This document shows, in pieces, positions 26,278-33,362 of a DNA stretch of 55,306 nt. The position numbers were made by a program, and so were the translations under genes. Below the pieces are notes generated by a model. It was not told where the DNA came from, searched no databases, and saw only the letters and a list, made by a program, of their open reading frames with translations. Source of the stretch: an uncultured Elusimicrobium sp. (GTDB lineage: Bacteria > Elusimicrobiota > Elusimicrobia > Elusimicrobiales > Elusimicrobiaceae); NCBI GenBank assembly GCA_902797165.1, contig CADBRU010000012.1:1-55306 (forward strand), written 5' to 3'. Numbering within the stretch: position 1 is the first letter of the stretch; the number at the start of each line of letters is the position of its first letter.

Positions 26278-27468
26278 TTATTTAATAACGCCTACTGCGC
26301 GGCCCGCTTTGGCAAATGCATCAATGATTTGTTTAACGTGTTCATCGGTATGCGTAGCCATTAAGGTCAGGCGCATTAAGGCATGGCCCGGAGGAACGGC
26401 CGGACTCACCACCGGGTTAGAGAAAATACCCAGTTCATGCAAGGCGCGCCACATTTTAAAGCAATTTTCATTGCTGCCCACATGCACCGGAATAACCGGG
26501 GTCGTGCTGTGGCCCAAATCATAACCTAGTTCGCGTAAACCTTTTTTCAAATTATCGGTCATGCGGAACAAATTATCGCGGCGGGAAGTATCATTTTCAA
26601 TTAAATCAAGCGCTTTATTAATAGACGCCACGGAAGCCGGCGGCAACGCGGCAGAGAAAATTTGGCTGCGCGCATTATGACGGATAAAGTGAATAATGTC
26701 GGCATCTCCTACCACAAACCCGCCGACGGTGGCAAAGGTTTTAGAGCAAGTGCCTACCACCAAATCCACTTCCCCGTTTTCCAGCCCAAAATGTTCACAC
26801 GTACCGCGGCCGGTTTTACCCAAAATACCCGTTGCGTGCGCGTCATCTACAATGGTGCGTGCGCCATATTTTTTGGCAAGTTTTACAATTTCCGGTAGCG
26901 GACAGATGTCCCCTTCCATGCTAAATACACCGTCTACAATAATCAGTTTGCCCGATTCCGGCGGCAATTTGGCAAGTACACGTTCCAAATCGGCCATATC
27001 ATTGTGTTTAAAGCGTACCATTTCGGCGCCGGACAAACGAACGCCGTCTAAAATACTGGCATGATCTAATTTATCCACAATGGCATAATCACCTTTTTTG
27101 AGCAAGCAGGAAACAACGCCTAAATTCATTTGGTAGCCGGCGGAAAAGATAAGGGCGGCTTCGCGGCGTTTAAAACGCGCCAAATGTTGTTCGAGTTTTT
27201 CCAAAAAAATCGTATTTCCGTTTAAGAAACGAGATCCCGCCGTACCGGTACCGTATTTGGCGGCGGCCTCGGAGGCGGCTTTTTTCATTTCGGGGTCACT
27301 GGCCAAACCCAAATAGTTGTTAGATCCCGCCATAATATATTTTTTCCCGTCTATGATCACTTCCGGTCCCTGTGCCGATTCTATCGGTTGGAAATAACCG
27401 TAGATGCCCATTTCCATGGCTAGTTTGGCATCTTTATAATTTTTGCATTTCTCAAAAATATCAGACAT
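26278..27468 (-). CDS. spt: Alpha-oxoamine synthase, probably serine palmitoyltransferase
   Basis: 396 residues of the PLP-dependent family that joins an acyl-CoA to an amino acid. The PLP Lys lies in GTCSKTFATVGGF, where SK[TS]FA..GG resembles serine palmitoyltransferase more than BioF or Kbl (GKA pattern). Other matches to bacteroidal Spt as I recall it: GSNNYLGL, GTAGSRFLNGN, FKHNDMADLE, VDGVFSMEGD, VDDAHATG, FIRHNARSQIFSA and LMATHT. It would make 3-ketosphinganine from serine and palmitoyl-CoA. Gene order accB-accC-rfaE2-spt-GNAT suits lipid synthesis. Glycine C-acetyltransferase is the alternative; no threonine dehydrogenase lies nearby. Confidence 0.75.
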   Translation of the reverse strand: MSDIFEKCKNYKDAKLAMEMGIYGYFQPIESAQGPEVIIDGKKYIMAGSNNYLGLASDPEMKKAASEAAAKYGTGTAGSRFLNGNTIFLEKLEQHLARFKRREAALIFSAGYQMNLGVVSCLLKKGDYAIVDKLDHASILDGVRLSGAEMVRFKHNDMADLERVLAKLPPESGKLIIVDGVFSMEGDICPLPEIVKLAKKYGARTIVDDAHATGILGKTGRGTCEHFGLENGEVDLVVGTCSKTFATVGGFVVGDADIIHFIRHNARSQIFSAALPPASVASINKALDLIENDTSRRDNLFRMTDNLKKGLRELGYDLGHSTTPVIPVHVGSNENCFKMWRALHELGIFSNPVVSPAVPPGHALMRLTLMATHTDEHVKQIIDAFAKAGRAVGVIK

Positions 27469-27482
27469 TTTCTTTTCCTTTC

Positions 27483-27947
27483 CTACTTTTGTACTTTTTT
27501 AATAATATTTGTGGTGGAACGTCCTTTTAACAACGCAAAGCGCACCACTTTTTTTGCAAATTCGCGACCCACAATTTCACTGGGTTTATAGTCCCCGCCC
27601 TTTACAAGCACATCGGGCCGAACCAATTTAATTAAATTGTACGGTGTATCTTCCGCAAAAACACACACCGCCGATACCGACTCCAACGCCGCCAATACTA
27701 ATGCGCGGTCCGCCTCTTTATTAACGGGGCGGGTGGGCCCTTTTAACCGTTTAACAGACGCATCACTGTTCACGCCTACCACCAGCACATCGCCTTTAGA
27801 GCGGCAAAACTCTAAAATGCTCACGTGCCCGGCATGCAAAATATCAAAGCAACCGTTGGTAAATACAATTTTCTTGCCGGCTTTGCGCTCTTTGGCAAGC
27901 CACAAACCTAAAGCACGGCGGCTGAAAATTTTATTTTTGGCTTTCAT
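27483..27947 (-). CDS. rfaE2: D-glycero-beta-D-manno-heptose 1-phosphate adenylyltransferase
   Basis: 154 residues from ATG 27947; the frame extends back to 27980 inside accC. The nucleotidyltransferase motif is TNGCFDILHAGHVSIL and the second motif is GRSTTNIIKK. This is the stand-alone second domain of HldE/RfaE; the sugar kinase domain is absent. It makes ADP-heptose for the LPS inner core, used by the GT9 heptosyltransferase at 40033. It overlaps the accC 3' end by 17 bases and spt starts 14 bases after its stop, so all are probably one transcript. A glycerol-3-phosphate cytidylyltransferase is less likely given KGGDYKPSEIVG. Confidence 0.85.
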   Translation of the reverse strand: MKAKNKIFSRRALGLWLAKERKAGKKIVFTNGCFDILHAGHVSILEFCRSKGDVLVVGVNSDASVKRLKGPTRPVNKEADRALVLAALESVSAVCVFAEDTPYNLIKLVRPDVLVKGGDYKPSEIVGREFAKKVVRFALLKGRSTTNIIKKVQK

Positions 27948-29319
27948 GTTGCTTTTTCTCCGCCGACAACATACGTTCAATCAGCCCCGTATCTGCCTTT
28001 CCGGTCACAAAATCAGCATTATTTAAAATCTTTTGATGAAAGGGAATAGTCGTTTTTACTCCGCCCACTACAAATTCACCCAAAGCGCGGCGGCTGCGGG
28101 CAAGTAATGCCTCGCGATTGTCCGCGGTTACAATTAATTTGGCAATTAAACTGTCGTAATAGGTGGGAATCGTATAACCGATATACATATGACTATCTAA
28201 ACGAATCCCCAGTCCCCCCGACGGTATCCACTCTTCCACTGTGCCCGGACAAGGAATAAAATTGCGTTCACTGTCTTCGGCATTAATGCGATGCTCAATA
28301 GCATGGCAACGCACCGCGCCGGCTTGCGCTTGGGTAATATGCAAAGGTTGCCCCTCTGCAATTTCAATTTGCATACGGACCAAATCTTGCCCGCATACTG
28401 CTTCGGTCACCGGGTGTTCCACCTGAAGGCGCGTATTTACTTCCATAAAATAAAATTCTTTGTTGGGAGCCATTAAAAATTCCACCGTTCCCACACCGCG
28501 GTACTTGGCAGCTTTGACTAATTTAATGGCGGCTTGTTGTAATTTTTTACGAACGGTCGGAGTTACAAACGGAGACGGAGATTCTTCCAATAATTTCTGA
28601 TGGCGGCGCTGCATGGAGCAATCACGCTCCGCAAAAGCCACCGCATTGCCGTAATTGTCCGCTGCCACTTGCACTTCGATATGACGCGGATTTAACACAA
28701 GTTTTTCAAAATAAACACGCTCATCGCCAAAGTTGGCCTTGGCTTCGGCTTGCGCGGTTTTGAGCATACGGTCCAAATCTTTTTCTTGCATGCAAGCGCG
28801 CATGCCTTTTCCGCCGCCGCCCAGCGTGGCTTTAATCATAATCGGAAAACCGATTTTGCGCGCCACTTCGCGGTAATTTTTGCCAACGATACCGTTTGAT
28901 CCCGGCGTAATGGCTACGCCGCCTTTGATGGCTATTTCGCGCGCTTTACTCTTAACACCCAGTAAACGAATGGCCGCGGCCGTAGGTCCTATAAATGTCA
29001 TACCGGCTTTTGTAACGGCTTCGGCAAAGTCCGCATTTTCAGACAAAAAACCATAACCCGGATGCACGGCATCGGCCCCGGTCATTTTGGCTGCGGTTAC
29101 AAGAGCATCAATGTTTAAATAACTATCTGCCGAACGTGCCGCACCGATACAAACGGCCTCATCAGCCATACGCACGTGCAAACTGCTGCGGTCCGCCTCG
29201 GAATAAACCGCCACGGAAGCAATTCCCATTTCTTTAAGGGTACGAATCACGCGCAAAGCAATTTCGCCGCGGTTGGCAATTAATACTTTTTTGAAAGGAG
29301 TAATTTTGACGTTTGCCAT
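27931..29319 (-). CDS. accC: Biotin carboxylase subunit of acetyl-CoA carboxylase
   Basis: 462 residues from ATG 29319, one base after the accB stop; an upstream in-frame TTG (29331) is possible but less likely. It has the N-terminal VLIANRGEIALRVIR pattern, the glycine-rich ATP lid (KATLGGGGKGMR), CSMQRRHQKLLEESPSP and EVNTRLQVEHPVTE with catalytic Glu and Arg, then the C-terminal domain. AccC carboxylates biotin on the carrier protein with ATP and bicarbonate for malonyl-CoA synthesis. All catalytic motifs look intact, in contrast to its partner AccB, whose biotin site is degenerate. accA and accD are not present in the window. Confidence 0.95.
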   Translation of the reverse strand: MANVKITPFKKVLIANRGEIALRVIRTLKEMGIASVAVYSEADRSSLHVRMADEAVCIGAARSADSYLNIDALVTAAKMTGADAVHPGYGFLSENADFAEAVTKAGMTFIGPTAAAIRLLGVKSKAREIAIKGGVAITPGSNGIVGKNYREVARKIGFPIMIKATLGGGGKGMRACMQEKDLDRMLKTAQAEAKANFGDERVYFEKLVLNPRHIEVQVAADNYGNAVAFAERDCSMQRRHQKLLEESPSPFVTPTVRKKLQQAAIKLVKAAKYRGVGTVEFLMAPNKEFYFMEVNTRLQVEHPVTEAVCGQDLVRMQIEIAEGQPLHITQAQAGAVRCHAIEHRINAEDSERNFIPCPGTVEEWIPSGGLGIRLDSHMYIGYTIPTYYDSLIAKLIVTADNREALLARSRRALGEFVVGGVKTTIPFHQKILNNADFVTGKADTGLIERMLSAEKKQHESQK

Positions 29320-29320
29320 A

Positions 29321-29695
29321 TTAAGGTTCAATAAAAAATAGAGGTTGTCCGTATTCCACCGGTTTACCTTCTTCGGCGGAAATCACACGCAAAGTACCCG
29401 CTACGGGCGCGGTGATATTATGCTTTTTAGCACTGCTCTCCACCCAACCCAAAGATTGGCCGGCTTTGACGGTTTGTCCTTCTTTTAAGATTAAATTTTT
29501 GCCTTTGGCAGCGGCATGGTAAAAGCCCAACGCGGGGGCAGTTACCGCCGTTAAATGACAAGTAAATCGGACCGGATCTGGCAAGGCCTCACGGGTTTTT
29601 ATTTCAATACAGTTATGGTCTTGCTGGTAACAAAATTCTGCTAAATCGGTAGTTTTGAGCCACTTAGTAATGTCCGTAATCAGTTTGGTATCCAT
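29321..29695 (-). CDS. accB: AccB-like biotinyl-domain protein lacking the biotin-acceptor lysine
   Basis: 124 residues. The C-terminal 70 residues match the biotinyl/lipoyl fold (GQTVKAGQSLGWVE... ITAPVAGTLRVI...GKPVEYGQPLFFIE). The canonical VEAMKMMN turn reads VESSAKKHN, aligned without gaps, so the acceptor Lys position is Ala89 and lysines occur at +1 and +2. Codons on the minus strand were checked and there is no frameshift. The Shine-Dalgarno is GAGGGAA. It is directly followed by accC. Either biotin is attached at a shifted Lys, another AccB exists elsewhere, or this is a non-biotinylated regulator like plant BADC proteins. Confidence 0.8.
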   Translation of the reverse strand: MDTKLITDITKWLKTTDLAEFCYQQDHNCIEIKTREALPDPVRFTCHLTAVTAPALGFYHAAAKGKNLILKEGQTVKAGQSLGWVESSAKKHNITAPVAGTLRVISAEEGKPVEYGQPLFFIEP

Positions 29696-29757
29696 ATTCC
29701 CTCACTGTAAAAATATATATTTATTTTACCATTTTTAGAGGGTATAGACATAGTAAA

Positions 29758-29782
29758 ATCCCCGAAAATAAATTTCGGGGAT
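29758..29782 (-). terminator. Intrinsic terminator after pilin copy 7
   Basis: A 10-bp stem (29758-29767 with 29773-29782) with TTTTAC following on the minus strand. Confidence 0.85.
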
Positions 29783-29794
29783 CGTAAATTTTGA

Positions 29795-30283
29795 TTAGTT
29801 TGCTAAGCCCAGTGACTTGCAAATAGAAGTGCCTAACGTAGTAAGTCCTACACAGGTAATTTGTCCTGTAATATATTCTTTATCTATTGAATATTCAAAA
29901 CTACCATCGTCACTCCAATCCGCATCAGCATATGAAGCCGGACAAGTTCCTCTACAACGAAAAACTTCCGCTACACCCGCATCTTCCAAAGCATATAAAA
30001 AATTTTTAGTCACATATACTGTTTCCGAACCTTCTCCGTTCCATACCCCTCCCGACAAGGCAATAGCCCATTTACTAGGATCATTAAAACAGCCATCGTA
30101 CTCTTCGGGATCTGTTAATGCACATATTTTTACATTGTTTACAATAGTATTAAGATTAACTAAGGCTTCCGAGGCGCGACTTTTTTCTACGGCTTTGGTA
30201 TATTGCGGGAGCGCAATTGCCGACAAAATACCGATAATAAGTACGACTACCAGCAGTTCAATTAAGGTAAATGCTTTTGTCAT
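29795..30283 (-). CDS. Type IV pilin-like protein (Ala -1 class), copy 7
   Basis: 162 residues. Leader MTKA with Ala at -1, then FTLIELLVVVLIIG and ALPQYTKAVEKSRASEALVNL. Cysteines lie in VKICALTD, DGCFND, FRCRGTCPAS and QITCVG, with the C-terminal SICKSLGLAN motif. The Shine-Dalgarno AAAAGGAG is strong. It has its own promoter (30311-30339) and terminator, a free-standing cassette between accB and the Cys-rich pilin. The N-terminal 40 residues are almost the same as in copies 5 and 9, while the rest is unrelated by eye. Confidence 0.87.
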   Translation of the reverse strand: MTKAFTLIELLVVVLIIGILSAIALPQYTKAVEKSRASEALVNLNTIVNNVKICALTDPEEYDGCFNDPSKWAIALSGGVWNGEGSETVYVTKNFLYALEDAGVAEVFRCRGTCPASYADADWSDDGSFEYSIDKEYITGQITCVGLTTLGTSICKSLGLAN

Positions 30284-30310
30284 ATACTCTCCTTTTGATT
30301 TTATACTATC

Positions 30311-30339
30311 AATATACCATAAAAGAAACTAATTCTCAA
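30311..30339 (-). promoter_or_regulatory. Promoter of pilin copy 7
   Basis: On the minus strand TTGAGA (30334-30339), 17-base T-rich spacer, TATATT (30311-30316). The spacer T run is broken by C (TTTCTTTT). Confidence 0.65.
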
Positions 30340-30377
30340 ACACTCTTTGGACCTATTTTTATAAATTTTAACATAAG

Positions 30378-30408
30378 AAAAATCCTTTGGCTTGCACCAA
30401 AGGATTTT
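30378..30408 (-). terminator. Intrinsic terminator after the Cys-rich pilin gene
   Basis: A 12-bp stem (30379-30390 with 30397-30408), 6-base loop, with a short T-rich tail on the minus strand. Confidence 0.85.
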
Positions 30409-30431
30409 CCACGTAATTTATAAACTTAAAA

Positions 30432-31700
30432 CTAACAAGTTTTGCCGCTATTGCCGGCATTGGGACAAGGCTGCCAAGTGCCTCCTTCTTGTTTAGGAGT
30501 ACCCGCCGGACAATATTCTCCCTCACAATACGCATCATCTTTGAAGGTGTTTTGCGTGCAAGCCCCTTTGACATTGGCTTGGCAAACAGAGCCGGATTCA
30601 AATGTGCTTTTATCGCAGGCCGTTTTTCCGTTACCATAGCAAATGGAATTATTTTTGTAGGTAGAAGCGCCGCCGCAACCGCCGGACTGATTTCCGTAAC
30701 AAGTAGAATGGTCATAGATACTTGCGCCGCAAGCATACCCGCCCTTTGATGTATTATAGCAACTGGAATCTTTATATTCGCTATTTCCGCAAGCAGTACC
30801 CGCCCGGTTGCTGGCCGTGCTATTTCCGTAACAAGTGGAATCATCGGTAAAAGTACTACCGTCTCCGCAACTGTTATTTCCGCCGTACGCGTAACAACTG
30901 GAAGCAGAAAAATCACTGTGGGAGCAAGAGCCCTGCGTGTTAGAATTACAGGTTGAATTGGTAAAAGAACTGTTTTTGCATCCCGCTCCCTTACCGGTCT
31001 GCGTATCACAGGTAGAGCCGTTGGAAAAAGTGGAATCATTACATCCGCTGCCGCTGCCATCTACCGTACAAGTAGAATGATCGTCGGCTACCACACTGTT
31101 ACAACCTCCTGTTCCGCCACTGGCGCAACTATCCCCATGGTTTAGGGCCACATTGGAAGAACCCTGATAGTCCGTTGCTATCCATCCTGCCGTCGGTGAG
31201 CCGGATAGGATAAAAGAAGTATATCCTTCACCCATCAGACTGGCTTGCTCTAATTTTTCCCCGATCATCCCTTCTTCGCACAACCACATGGCATCTTTAT
31301 CGTCGGTTTTGGCTTCACAATGAATATTGCCGGGGAAATTAGGGCTACGCTGCAAAAACGTGACATAATAGGCATTGGGCACTTTTTCATGGCTGGCCAT
31401 CACATACGCATAGTCCGGTTTATCGGAAAAACTAATCGTGATCTCTTCCGATTCCTTCTGATTGGATTGCAGAGGCAAACCGTCCCGTTTGCTGGAATAA
31501 CGACCATTACGCCAATAAAAATTTTCTTGCGCATCGCTGATTCTGCGTACTAACGGTTGCAAAGTAGTAAATCTAGACATCATCACAGCGTGATAAAGTT
31601 TAGGCCACGCAAAAATGGCGGCTAGCGTAATAATCAACAAAACCACAAACATTTCCATAAAGGTAAAACCGGAATGTTTTTTGGTATATTTACATAACAT
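30432..31700 (-). CDS. Pilin-stem protein with Cys-rich tandem repeats
   Basis: 422 residues. The prepilin leader MLCKYTKKHSG is followed by FTFMEMFVVLLIITLAAIF, so Gly at -1 and Glu at +5 are kept. Residues of about 30-180 form a pilin-like globular part (RRISDAQENFYWRNGRYSS). From about 185 there are nine or ten units of 17-23 residues, each with two cysteines and a central aromatic: C-x(7-13)-C-x(3)-[ST]-[FY]-x(3)-[ST]-x-C, e.g. STCYGNQSGGCGGASTYKNN. A rigid disulfide-stapled solenoid is likely, though unproven. I do not recognise this repeat family. It could be a pilus-tip adhesin. Confidence 0.75.
   Translation of the reverse strand: MLCKYTKKHSGFTFMEMFVVLLIITLAAIFAWPKLYHAVMMSRFTTLQPLVRRISDAQENFYWRNGRYSSKRDGLPLQSNQKESEEITISFSDKPDYAYVMASHEKVPNAYYVTFLQRSPNFPGNIHCEAKTDDKDAMWLCEEGMIGEKLEQASLMGEGYTSFILSGSPTAGWIATDYQGSSNVALNHGDSCASGGTGGCNSVVADDHSTCTVDGSGSGCNDSTFSNGSTCDTQTGKGAGCKNSSFTNSTCNSNTQGSCSHSDFSASSCYAYGGNNSCGDGSTFTDDSTCYGNSTASNRAGTACGNSEYKDSSCYNTSKGGYACGASIYDHSTCYGNQSGGCGGASTYKNNSICYGNGKTACDKSTFESGSVCQANVKGACTQNTFKDDAYCEGEYCPAGTPKQEGGTWQPCPNAGNSGKTC
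30440..31120 (-). repeat. Tandem Cys-rich coding repeats
   Basis: DNA underlying the two-cysteine protein repeats. Similar blocks such as TTTCCGTAACAAGTAGAATG recur with changes on the plus strand. Boundaries are approximate. Confidence 0.75.
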
Positions 31701-31795
31701 TTTGTATTTTCTCCCTGAGTGTTTACTCTACAAAAGACTCAGAATATTCTACAAATTTTTTCTATTCCTTTTCTATATCTAATTAATTTTCACGC

Positions 31796-31824
31796 TTGCT
31801 ATATATTTCCCTTTCACTTATACT
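31796..31824 (+). promoter_or_regulatory. Promoter of tspO
   Basis: TTGCTA (31796-31801), exactly 17 bases, TATACT (31819-31824), then AAGGAGG ahead of the ATG at 31853. One of the clearest promoters in the window. Confidence 0.75.
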
Positions 31825-31852
31825 AATACAACCTAATCAAAAGGAGGATTAT

Positions 31853-32314
31853 ATGCAAACAATGAAACTTCTCTTGTGGATCATGATTTGGCAAATCCCT
31901 ATGCTAATGGGGTCACAAATCGTGCGTGATAATATGGCGTGGTATCATGGCCTCAATCATCCGTTTTTTGCGCCGCCGGATTGGTTATTCGGTATGGTAT
32001 GGGTGATATTATACCTACTGCTTGCCGTAGCGGGATTTTGTATTACTCGCAAAGGATTAGACGACACCAACCGCAAGGCCACTTGGCTAATGCTGGTGCA
32101 ACTGATATTAAATGCGATGTGGACCCCTTTATTTTTTGGCATGCATCATTTAATGGGGTCGATGGTACTGGTGCTTTTAATGATTGCCATGACTGTTTGG
32201 CTCATGCGTGCGGCTAAACCTATTTCTCGCACGGCGGTGTGGCTGCTGACAGCGTATTTGGCATGGCTGTGTTTTGCATGGCTTTTAAATAGCGGCATGT
32301 GGCTGATGAATTAA
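31853..32314 (+). CDS. tspO: TspO/MBR family membrane protein
   Basis: 153 residues from ATG 31853, which follows AAGGAGG; an upstream ATG at 31796 overlaps the promoter. Five membrane helices fit the TspO fold. The family signature WYHGLNHPFFAPPDWLFGMV lies at about residues 30-50, and the later helices are Trp- and Met-rich (NAMWTPLFFGMHH, LCFAWLLNSGMW). TspO proteins bind porphyrins or other tetrapyrroles and affect stress responses; the ligand here is unknown. It stands alone with its own promoter and terminator, between the Cys-rich pilin gene and the ribonucleotide reductase locus. Confidence 0.9.
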   Translation: MQTMKLLLWIMIWQIPMLMGSQIVRDNMAWYHGLNHPFFAPPDWLFGMVWVILYLLLAVAGFCITRKGLDDTNRKATWLMLVQLILNAMWTPLFFGMHHLMGSMVLVLLMIAMTVWLMRAAKPISRTAVWLLTAYLAWLCFAWLLNSGMWLMN

Positions 32315-32327
32315 AAATCTCACATGC

Positions 32328-32356
32328 AAAACCCCGCCTGTTAAAGGCGGGGTTTT
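32328..32356. terminator. Bidirectional terminator between tspO and nrdG
   Basis: An 11-bp stem (32328-32338 with 32346-32356), A run before and T run after, between convergent genes. Confidence 0.9.
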
Positions 32357-32371
32357 ATTTATAAATCGCAA

Positions 32372-32995
32372 TTACAACTCTGTATGCATTACCTTAAGCG
32401 CGGCCTTTTCCTTCGGCACCGGCAAACATTCCTGTACGCGGTAATGTTGCCCATCCACGCTATCGGAAATAGCCTGAATATCTGCGTCTGTTAATACTTC
32501 TTTATCGTAGGTGGTTCTAAATTCGTACGGAAGCCCGCTTTGACGAATCAAATCCATACTTTGTTGTAAAATTTTCGGTTCAAACTCTACGCCGGTAATC
32601 AGTGAATATTTATCCAAAGGAGCCTTTAGATCCATAGCAATATAATCAACCAGTTTACGGTCGATGGCTTCTTTTAATACATCCGGCTTGGAACCGTTTG
32701 TATCGAGTTTAATGAAATATCCGAGGGCTTTGATATCGGCAAGAAACCGGAGTAAATCCGGCTGCAGGGTAGGTTCCCCGCCCGTCACAACTATACCTTC
32801 CAAAGAGCCTTGACGATGACGTAAGAAAGCCATCAACTCTTCTTCCGGCATGGAAGATTGTAATAAATGGGGGTAGACCAGTTCAGGGTTATGACAATAC
32901 CGGCACCTGAAATTACAGCCTTGCGTAAAAACAACCGCTGCCACACGTCCCGGATAGTCAATGAGCGTGAACTTAATCAACCCCCCGATTTTCAT
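32372..32995 (-). CDS. nrdG: Anaerobic ribonucleotide reductase activating protein (radical SAM)
   Basis: 207 residues. The radical-SAM motif is CNFRCRYC, binding a [4Fe-4S] cluster and S-adenosylmethionine; VVTGGEPTLQP is the SAM-binding glycine motif. NrdG abstracts hydrogen from the conserved Gly of the NrdD glycyl-radical loop. The context is decisive: it follows a small gene with that loop (33021) and the NrdD catalytic gene (33363), all leftward. The ATG lies 25 bases after the stop of the small gene. Pyruvate formate-lyase activases look similar, but no such enzyme is nearby. Confidence 0.92.
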   Translation of the reverse strand: MKIGGLIKFTLIDYPGRVAAVVFTQGCNFRCRYCHNPELVYPHLLQSSMPEEELMAFLRHRQGSLEGIVVTGGEPTLQPDLLRFLADIKALGYFIKLDTNGSKPDVLKEAIDRKLVDYIAMDLKAPLDKYSLITGVEFEPKILQQSMDLIRQSGLPYEFRTTYDKEVLTDADIQAISDSVDGQHYRVQECLPVPKEKAALKVMHTEL

Positions 32996-33020
32996 ACAAA
33001 TCCCGACAAATTAAAAAAAA

Positions 33021-33227
33021 TTATTTATCGCAACCGCAAGAGCAACCCACGTTCATGGTTTTTCTCATGCTAAATTCTTCTTTTTTGCCTTTGTTCCAGT
33101 TTTGGACCGGGCGGAGATAACCCACTACGCGGGAATACACTTCACATTTGGAACCGTGTACATCTTTCATTTCTGTTTTGAGTTCCGAAATTTTGTTTTC
33201 TACGATTTTTCTTTCTTCTGCGGTCAT
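33021..33227 (-). CDS. Stand-alone glycyl-radical domain of class III ribonucleotide reductase
   Basis: 68 residues. The segment CEVYSRVVGYLRPVQNWNKG (28-47) is the C-terminal glycyl-radical loop normally fused to NrdD; Gly36 would carry the radical. The N-terminal part is an amphipathic helix with heptad hydrophobics V9, I13, L16, M20 and V23. The C-terminus holds a CxCxC cluster (Cys62, 64, 66). The large NrdD next door lacks this loop and ends in a helix with matching heptad spacing, so the two probably assemble through a coiled coil. AAGGAG precedes the ATG. A separate promoter may exist (33287-33295). It could also act as a spare part like YfiD/GrcA. Confidence 0.85.
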   Translation of the reverse strand: MTAEERKIVENKISELKTEMKDVHGSKCEVYSRVVGYLRPVQNWNKGKKEEFSMRKTMNVGCSCGCDK

Positions 33228-33286
33228 GGCTTATTTCTCCTTAATGTTTGTTTGATTATTGTCAAATCCGTTTTCCGGTGTTTTTT

Positions 33287-33295
33287 ATTGTAGCA
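33287..33295 (-). promoter_or_regulatory. Possible extended -10 promoter of the glycyl-radical domain gene
   Basis: On the minus strand TGC-TACAAT (extended -10), with TTGTCC 19 bases farther upstream. It lies in the 135-base gap after nrdD, which also has a weak hairpin but no clear terminator. Confidence 0.4.
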
Positions 33296-33362
33296 TTTTA
33301 GACACCAAAGCGGACAACTTTTTAAGGTTATTTTACTAACCCTAAAAAGGTATATTTAAAAG

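Noticed and set aside
26278..27468. Glycine C-acetyltransferase (Kbl) or BioF
   Set aside because: The SKTFA..GG lysine motif and the HNARSQIFSA segment fit serine palmitoyltransferase better, and no threonine or biotin genes adjoin. Not fully excluded.
30368..31060. 230-residue open frame overlapping the Cys-rich pilin gene
   Set aside because: It is a shifted frame of the repetitive coding region (Val/Ile/Ala-rich), and it lacks the pilin leader; the repeat simply keeps other frames open.
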